Assembly: GCF_009831215.1 (NCBI RefSeq)
Contig: NZ_WUTW01000001.1
Location: 1,197,423-1,261,422, forward strand
Direction of reading: 5' to 3'
DNA from: Actinomadura rayongensis
GTDB taxonomy: Bacteria; Actinomycetota; Actinomycetes; Streptosporangiales; Streptosporangiaceae
DNA length: 64,000 bases
The translations under genes and the position numbers were made by a program. Below the pieces are notes generated by a model. The model searched no databases, had not been told where the DNA came from, and worked only from the letters and a program-made list of their open reading frames with translations. The stretch's first letter is position 1; the number at the start of each line of letters is the position of its first letter. Shown one piece after another: positions 58,523 through 64,000 of the stretch.

Positions 58523-59800
58523 GTGACGTCTCCTACCGACTTCAGCGCCGACCGCGCCGCCGGCATCACCCCCGCGCCGCAGGGCGGCCCCCGCCGCGCT
58601 CCCCGCGACGTCGTCGTCCTCGGCTCGACCGGCTCCATCGGCACCCAGGCCCTGGACGTGATCCGCCGCAACCCCGACCGGTTCCGCGTCGTCGCGCTGG
58701 CGGCGGGCGGCGGCCGGGTCGACCTGCTGGCCGAGCAGGCGCTGGAGTTCCGCCCGGACGTGGTCGCGGTCGCGCGCGCGTCCGCCGCCCAGGACCTCCA
58801 GCTCGCGTTCTACGCGGCGGCGAGCAAGGGCGGCTACGCGACCGGCGACCACCCGATCCCGAAGATCGTCGCCGGTCCCGACGCCGTCGCCGAGGCCGCG
58901 ACGCTGCCGTGCGACGTGGTGCTGAACGGCGTGACCGGGGCGCTCGGGCTCGCGTCCACGCTCGCGGCGCTGGACGCCGGACGGACGCTCGCGCTCGCCA
59001 ACAAGGAGTCCCTGATCGTCGGCGGCCCGCTGGTGAAGGAGCGCGCGCGGCCCGGGCAGATCGTCCCGGTGGACTCCGAGCACTCGGCGCTCGCGCAGTG
59101 CCTGCGCGGCGGCCGGGCCGAGGAGGTGCGGCGGCTCGTCCTGACGGCGAGCGGCGGCCCGTTCCGCGGCCGGACCCGCGCCGAGCTGGCCGGGGTGACG
59201 CCGGAGCAGGCGCTGAACCACCCGACCTGGGACATGGGGCCGGTCGTGACGATCAACTCGGCGACGCTGGTCAACAAGGGCCTGGAGGTCATCGAGGCGC
59301 ACCTGCTGTTCGACGTCCCGATGGACCGGATCGGCGTCATGGTCCACCCGCAGTCGGTGATCCACTCGATGGTGGAGTTCACCGACGGGTCCACGCTCGC
59401 CCAGACCAGCCCGCCCGACATGCGCCTCCCGATCGCGCTCGGCCTGGACTGGCCGGACCGCGTCCCGGACGCCGCGCCGTCGCTGGACTGGACGTCCGCG
59501 CACACCTGGGAGCTGTTCCCGCTGGACGACGAGGCGTTCCCCGCCGTGGCGCTGGCGCGCCGCGCGGGCGGGCTCGGCGGGACGTTCCCGGCCGTCTACA
59601 ACGCGTCCAACGAGGTCTGCGTGGAGGCGTTCCGCGCGGGACGGCTGCCGTTCACCGGGATAGTCGACACCGTCGCGCGGGTAGTGGAGGAGCATGAGGC
59701 CGGGCGGACGGGCGCGGAGCCGTCGCCGTCGCTGGACGACGTGCTCGCCGCCGACGCCTGGGCGCGGACCCGGGCCGGGGAGCTGACCGGGGCGGGCTGA
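58523..59800 (+). CDS. dxr: 1-deoxy-D-xylulose 5-phosphate reductoisomerase
   Basis: About 425 aa. It makes methylerythritol phosphate, the committed MEP-pathway step. Motifs: [15 protein letters not shown] (NADPH), [20 protein letters not shown] (metal ligands), [46 protein letters not shown]. No ribosome site is seen near the possible starts GTG 58499, ATG 58514 or GTG 58523. GGGACA (58486) and GACAAT (58510), 18 bases apart, form a promoter that would start transcription at the GTG at 58523, so a leaderless start there is preferred. It precedes rseP and ispG, the usual actinobacterial order. Confidence 0.95.
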   Translation: MTSPTDFSADRAAGITPAPQGGPRRAPRDVVVLGSTGSIGTQALDVIRRNPDRFRVVALAAGGGRVDLLAEQALEFRPDVVAVARASAAQDLQLAFYAAASKGGYATGDHPIPKIVAGPDAVAEAATLPCDVVLNGVTGALGLASTLAALDAGRTLALANKESLIVGGPLVKERARPGQIVPVDSEHSALAQCLRGGRAEEVRRLVLTASGGPFRGRTRAELAGVTPEQALNHPTWDMGPVVTINSATLVNKGLEVIEAHLLFDVPMDRIGVMVHPQSVIHSMVEFTDGSTLAQTSPPDMRLPIALGLDWPDRVPDAAPSLDWTSAHTWELFPLDDEAFPAVALARRAGGLGGTFPAVYNASNEVCVEAFRAGRLPFTGIVDTVARVVEEHEAGRTGAEPSPSLDDVLAADAWARTRAGELTGAG

Positions 59801-59839
59801 CCGGGCGCCGCGCCGTCCGTCCACGACGGGGGAGGCCCG

Positions 59840-61036
59840 ATGGCCTACTTCTTGGGCGCGGTGGCGTTCGTGGTGGCGCTGCTCGTGACCGTCATGCTGC
59901 ACGAGGGCGGCCACCTGCTGACCGCCAAGCGGTTCGGGATGAAGGCCACGCAGTACTTCGTGGGCTTCGGGCCGACGCTGTGGTCGTGGCGGCGCGGGGA
60001 GACCGAGTACGGCGTGAAGGCGGTCCCGCTCGGCGGGTTCGTCCGGATCGTCGGCTACACGCCGCTCGAGGACGTCCCGCCGGAGGACCGGGACCGCGCG
60101 TTCTTCCGGCAGCCGCCGGGACGCCGGGCGGTCGTCATCGGCGCGGGCGTCGTCGTGAACTTCGTGTTCGCGTTCGTGCTGCTCATGGTGATGGCGATGA
60201 CGGTCGGCGTCCGCGATCCCGGCACGGCGACCGCCACGGCCGACGCGATCAGCACGTGCGTGCCCGCCGACCTGTCCGGCAAGTGCGGGCCGGGGCGTCC
60301 GCCGTCGCCGGCGCTGGCGGCGGGGATGCGGGCGGGGGACCGGGTCGTCCGGTTCGGCGGTCGGCCGGTGGCGGACTGGACGGACCTGCGCGCCGCCATC
60401 GGCGCCGCGCGGCCGGGCCAGACGGTGCCCGTGGTCGTGCAGCGCCAAGGCGCCGGGACGCTGACGCTGCGTCCCCGGCTCGCGGCGGTCGCGGGCGCGC
60501 CGTTCCTCGGGATGTCGGCGCGCGTCGTCGGCGCGGGCTGGGACCGGCGCGGGCCGATCGGCGCGATCGAGTTCGCGGCGGACGGCGTCGGCGGCACCGT
60601 CCGGGCGATGGGCACGGCCCTCGCCGACCTGCCGAACGCGCTGCCGCGCCTGTTCTCGCCGGAGCGGGCGCGGACGCCGGGCGGCCAGGTCGGCAGCGTG
60701 GTCGGCGCGACGCAGGCGTCCGGGCAGATCTTCTCCGCGCACGGCTCGTGGCGGGAGAAGATCGCGCTCTACCTGTCGCTGGTCGTGTCGGTGAACGTCT
60801 TCCTCGGGGCGCTGAACGTCGTCCCGCTGCTGCCGCTGGACGGCGGGCACCTCGCGGTCGTCGGCTACGAGCGGATCCGCGCCGCCGTGAACCGCGCGCG
60901 GGGCCGCCCCGACTCCGGGACGGTCGACCTGCGGCGCGTCATGCCGCTGACGTACCTGGCGGTCATCGTGCTGGTGGGGCTCGGGGTACTGCTGATCATC
61001 GCGGACCTCGTGAACCCGTTGACGGTGCCCGGGTGA
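59840..61036 (+). CDS. rseP: Site-2 intramembrane metalloprotease (RseP/Rip1 type)
   Basis: 398 aa with about four membrane segments. The zinc motif HEGGH lies in TM1, a PDZ domain occupies the middle (LAAGMRAGDRVVRFGGRPV), and the third ligand region is NVVPLLPLDGGHLA near residue 332. Such proteases cut anti-sigma factors and other membrane proteins; the mycobacterial homologue Rip1 lies between dxr and ispG as here. GGGAGG before ATG 59840. Its position with isoprenoid genes is conserved though functionally unrelated. Confidence 0.95.
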   Translation: MAYFLGAVAFVVALLVTVMLHEGGHLLTAKRFGMKATQYFVGFGPTLWSWRRGETEYGVKAVPLGGFVRIVGYTPLEDVPPEDRDRAFFRQPPGRRAVVIGAGVVVNFVFAFVLLMVMAMTVGVRDPGTATATADAISTCVPADLSGKCGPGRPPSPALAAGMRAGDRVVRFGGRPVADWTDLRAAIGAARPGQTVPVVVQRQGAGTLTLRPRLAAVAGAPFLGMSARVVGAGWDRRGPIGAIEFAADGVGGTVRAMGTALADLPNALPRLFSPERARTPGGQVGSVVGATQASGQIFSAHGSWREKIALYLSLVVSVNVFLGALNVVPLLPLDGGHLAVVGYERIRAAVNRARGRPDSGTVDLRRVMPLTYLAVIVLVGLGVLLIIADLVNPLTVPG

Positions 61037-61155
61037 CCCCAAGGGACCGTAATCGGTCACTGTACGTTTCCGTGATGTCACCCCATTGGTCGGGCGTCCG
61101 CGTCATGTCACGCCGGCGGGGAGCTTAGGGTTGAAGGGGCGATCGGAGGAGAGGG

Positions 61156-62343
61156 ATGAGCGTTTCACTGGGTATTCCGACGGTGCGCGGCGAGAGCGAG
61201 GGCACGAGGGGGCCTTCGGTTCCGCGTCGCGCGTCCCGTCAGATCATGGTCGGCAGCGTGCCGGTGGGCGGTGACGCTCCGGTCTCGGTGCAGTCCATGA
61301 CCACGACGCTGACCGCCGACGTCAACGCCACGCTGCAGCAGATCGCGGAGCTGACCGCGTCCGGCTGCCAGATCGTCCGGGTCGCGGTCCCCTCGCAGGA
61401 CGACGCGGACGCGCTCCCGGCCATCGCGCGCAAGTCGCCGATCCCGGTGATCGCCGACATCCACTTCCAGCCCAAGTACGTGTTCGCCGCGATCGACGCG
61501 GGCTGCGCGGCCGTCCGGGTGAACCCGGGCAACATCAAGAAGTTCGACGACAAGGTCGGCGAGATCGCGCGGGCCGCGCGGGACGCGGGCGTCCCGATCC
61601 GCATCGGCGTGAACGCGGGCTCGCTGGACAAGCGGCTGCTGGAGAAGTACGGCAAGGCGACGCCCGAGGCGCTGGTGGAGTCCGCGCTGTGGGAGTGCTC
61701 GCTGTTCGAGGAGCACGACTTCCGCGACATCAAGATCTCGGTCAAGCACAACGACCCGGTCGTGATGATCGAGGCGTACCGGCAGCTCGCCGCCGCCTGC
61801 GACTACCCGCTGCACCTCGGCGTGACCGAGGCGGGCCCGGCGTTCCAGGGGACGATCAAGTCGGCCGTCGCGTTCGGCGCGCTGCTGTCGCAGGGCATCG
61901 GGGACACGATCCGGGTGTCGCTGTCGGCGCCGCCGGTGGAAGAGGTCAAGGTCGGCACGCAGATCCTGGAGTCGCTGGGGCTGCGGCAGCGCGGGCTGGA
62001 GATCGTGTCGTGCCCGTCGTGCGGGCGCGCGCAGGTGGACGTCTACACGCTCGCCGAAGAGGTGTCGGCCGGGCTCAAGGGCTTCCCGGTGCCGCTGCGC
62101 GTCGCGGTGATGGGCTGTGTGGTGAACGGCCCGGGCGAGGCGCGCGAGGCCGACCTCGGGGTCGCGTCCGGCAACGGCAAGGGCCAGATTTTCGTGCGCG
62201 GCGAGGTCGTCAAGACCGTCCCGGAGGCGCTGATCGTGGAGACGCTCATCGAGGAGGCGATGCGGATCGCCGAGGAGATGGGCATCGAGGTCGGCGAGGA
62301 CGGCTCGGTGTCGGGTCCCGGCGCGGAGGTGACCGTGGGCTGA
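61156..62343 (+). CDS. ispG: 4-hydroxy-3-methylbut-2-enyl diphosphate synthase
   Basis: 395 aa. It converts MEcPP to HMBPP in the MEP pathway with a 4Fe-4S cluster. The TIM barrel carries [34 protein letters not shown], and the cluster domain has SCPSCGRAQ and [13 protein letters not shown], with the third Cys and Glu ligand. GGAGGAG stands 7 bases before the ATG. A strong terminator follows. Confidence 0.97.
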   Translation: MSVSLGIPTVRGESEGTRGPSVPRRASRQIMVGSVPVGGDAPVSVQSMTTTLTADVNATLQQIAELTASGCQIVRVAVPSQDDADALPAIARKSPIPVIADIHFQPKYVFAAIDAGCAAVRVNPGNIKKFDDKVGEIARAARDAGVPIRIGVNAGSLDKRLLEKYGKATPEALVESALWECSLFEEHDFRDIKISVKHNDPVVMIEAYRQLAAACDYPLHLGVTEAGPAFQGTIKSAVAFGALLSQGIGDTIRVSLSAPPVEEVKVGTQILESLGLRQRGLEIVSCPSCGRAQVDVYTLAEEVSAGLKGFPVPLRVAVMGCVVNGPGEAREADLGVASGNGKGQIFVRGEVVKTVPEALIVETLIEEAMRIAEEMGIEVGEDGSVSGPGAEVTVG

Positions 62344-62401
62344 TCCGCCCGCCGTCGCACCGTACGTCCGGAACGTTCCCTCGTTCCGAGGTCATCGGCG
62401 C

Positions 62402-62448
62402 AGGCTCCGGTGCCATCGTCCGCAACGGACGGTGATGCCGGAGCCTTT
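62402..62448 (+). terminator. Rho-independent-like terminator after ispG
   Basis: A 9-bp outer stem (AGGCTCCGG/CCGGAGCCT) with an inner CGTCC/GGACG pairing ends in TTT, about 60 bases after the ispG stop. Confidence 0.75.
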
Positions 62449-62473
62449 CGCGTTTGCGCAGGTCGCGCCGTCC

Positions 62474-62497
62474 GGCCCCCGGGTCCGCCCGGGGGCC
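62474..62497. terminator. Second hairpin downstream of ispG
   Basis: A perfect 10-bp stem (GGCCCCCGGG) with a TCCG loop followed by GTTTCC. It probably backs up the first terminator. The remainder of the 320-base gap holds no recognised gene. Confidence 0.6.
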
Positions 62498-62663
62498 GTT
62501 TCCGTGGGCGCCGGACGCGCGCCTCACGGAACGGACTCCGTCGGGTCACGATCCCGCATCCCTTCCTTCCGGCCTCTGCCGCCACAAATGCCGGAATGAC
62601 AAGGATCCTCCCGGAATGCGCATCGAGGTCCCTTCGCTCGGGGACCGCGCAGGAGGAGGATTC

Positions 62664-64000
62664 GTGAAGAAGTTCGTCAGCGCCGCGGCGGTGGCGGGGC
62701 TGAGCCTCACCGGGCTCGCCGGGGCCGCCGCGTCACCAGCCCTGGCGGCTCCGGGCGGCGAACCCGCGGCCGGACTCGCCTGGCATTCGTGCTCCGCGGA
62801 CATCATCGCCGCCGTCAAGCCGTACGACGCGCTGAGCGATGTGAAGGTCTCCGAGACCATCCGCTGCGCGGAGCTGAAGGTCCCGCTGGACTACTCCCGG
62901 CCGAACGGCACCACGATCACGATCGAGGTGACCCGGACGCCGCACACCGGCTCCGGCCCGGCCAAGGGCGACCTCGTCGTCAACCCCGGCGGTCCCGGCG
63001 GCAGCGGCGCCCCCTTCGGCGCCCGCGTGTTCGCGCAGAACTCCCCGGCGATGAAGGCCGCCTACAACGTCATCGGGTTCGACCCGCGCGGCGTCGGCAG
63101 CAGCGTCCCCGCGCTGAGCTGCGACCCCGAGACCTACAACGCGCCGCGCCCGGCGTACGGGACCGGGGACCCCAAGTCGGTCGACATCTGGTTGAAGCGG
63201 TCCAAGGACTACGCGGCCAAGTGCGCGGCGTCCGACAAGATCGGGCTGCTGAACCACGTCACGACGATCGACTCGGCGCGCGACGTGGAGTCGATCCGCA
63301 AGGCGCTCGGCAACAAGAAGCTCGACTACTACGGCGCGTCCTACGGGACGTACCTCGGCGCGGTCTACGCCACCCTGTACCCCGACAAGGTCGGCAAGAT
63401 GGTGATGGACGGCGTCGTCGGCCCGAAGGGCGTCTGGTACCAGGCGAACCTCGACCAGGACGTCGCGTTCGACAAGAACATCGACTACTACTTCGGCTGG
63501 ATCGCCAAGTACGACTCGCTCTTCCACCTGGGCTCGACGCAGGCCGAGGTGCGCTCGTTCTACTACGGCCTGCGCAAGAAGCTCGCGACCGACCCGGTCC
63601 GCCAGACGCTCGACGGCCAGGAGGTCGCGGTCGGCCCGGACGAGCTGGACGACGTCGTGCAGAACGCGGCCTACCGGCGCAGCCAGGCCGTGTGGGGCAC
63701 CTACGCGGCGGGCCTCGCGGCCTACAAGGCGGGCGACCTGGAGACGTTCGCCGGCACGTTCGGCGCGGGCACGACCGGCGGCGCGGACGACAACGGCTGG
63801 GCGATGTACCTCGCCACGCAGTGCACCGACGTCCAGTGGCCGCTGGACTGGAAGAAGTGGCAGCGCGACAACGACCGCATCAACCGCAGGCACCCGTTCC
63901 TGACGTGGAGCAACGCGTGGTTCAACGCGCCGTGCCTCTACTGGCAGGGCAAGGCGCGGACGCCGGTGGACATCGGCAAGGTCCGCAACTTCCCCGAGAA
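62664..64000 (+). CDS. Secreted alpha/beta hydrolase, tripeptidyl aminopeptidase type (3' end outside window)
   Basis: At least 445 aa, continuing past the window. GTG 62664 has a GGAGGAGGA site just upstream and begins a Sec-type signal (VKKFVSAAAVAGLSLTGLAG, cleavage near ALAA). The alpha/beta fold shows VVNPGGPGGSG (oxyanion region), GFDPRGVGSS and the nucleophile elbow GASYGTYLG. This is the SlpD/SlpE/Tap family of secreted aminopeptidases from actinomycetes. The catalytic Asp/His and C-terminal TAP-like domain lie at or beyond the right edge. It has no operon link to ispG, being separated by two terminators. Confidence 0.93.
   Translation, partial: MKKFVSAAAVAGLSLTGLAGAAASPALAAPGGEPAAGLAWHSCSADIIAAVKPYDALSDVKVSETIRCAELKVPLDYSRPNGTTITIEVTRTPHTGSGPAKGDLVVNPGGPGGSGAPFGARVFAQNSPAMKAAYNVIGFDPRGVGSSVPALSCDPETYNAPRPAYGTGDPKSVDIWLKRSKDYAAKCAASDKIGLLNHVTTIDSARDVESIRKALGNKKLDYYGASYGTYLGAVYATLYPDKVGKMVMDGVVGPKGVWYQANLDQDVAFDKNIDYYFGWIAKYDSLFHLGSTQAEVRSFYYGLRKKLATDPVRQTLDGQEVAVGPDELDDVVQNAAYRRSQAVWGTYAAGLAAYKAGDLETFAGTFGAGTTGGADDNGWAMYLATQCTDVQWPLDWKKWQRDNDRINRRHPFLTWSNAWFNAPCLYWQGKARTPVDIGKVRNFPE

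Overview
The window is high-GC actinomycete DNA. The evidence is GC-rich third codon positions throughout, the conserved actinobacterial block around rpsB-tsf-pyrH-frr-cdsA-rlmN and dxr-rseP-ispG, a PknG-type kinase and a modular type I polyketide synthase. A filamentous genus of the Actinomadura type is a reasonable guess, but the sequence alone does not prove it.

Region 1 (1-18458) is the 3' end of a modular type I PKS operon. It holds the tail of a (KS-AT-)DH-KR-ACP module, a bimodular protein (KS-AT-ACP, then KS-AT-DH-KR-ACP) and a terminal KS-AT-ACP-TE protein. Tightly coupled tailoring genes follow: P450, NTF2-fold protein, P450, ferredoxin. Region 2 (18459-21281) holds an MFS exporter, a convergent NAD(P)-binding reductase and an HxlR regulator. 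The same 18-base motif, with one mismatch, lies upstream of the exporter and in the reductase/HxlR divergent promoter, so this looks like one regulon.

Region 3 (22431-36049) is conserved chromosome: a DUF2469 gene, then dprA, comM and yraN all inverted relative to the usual order, xerC, an M23-like peptidase, rpsB, tsf, pyrH, frr, cdsA, an inserted antisense SUFU-family gene, and rlmN.

Region 4 (36050-58498) separates rlmN from dxr, which usually lie close together in actinomycetes. It contains DivIVA-motif, DUF1963, PH-domain, DUF1778, HIT and ABC transporter genes, several minisatellite arrays, and a minus-strand signalling operon (54118 to 44188). The operon encodes a coiled-coil protein, a PknG-like kinase, a PP2C phosphatase, a vWA protein, a zinc-ribbon/FHA protein, a GlnX-like membrane sensor, a GlnH-like lipoprotein and a membrane coiled-coil protein. 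It joins the known glnX-glnH-pknG amino-acid sensing set to a kinase/phosphatase/vWA triad and is the most interesting system here. An HTH-less WYL gene diverges from it.

Region 5 (58523-62343) is dxr, rseP/rip1 and ispG: two isoprenoid (MEP pathway) enzymes flanking a site-2 protease. A secreted tripeptidyl-peptidase-type hydrolase gene then runs off the right edge. No rRNA, tRNA, insertion sequence or CRISPR array was recognised.
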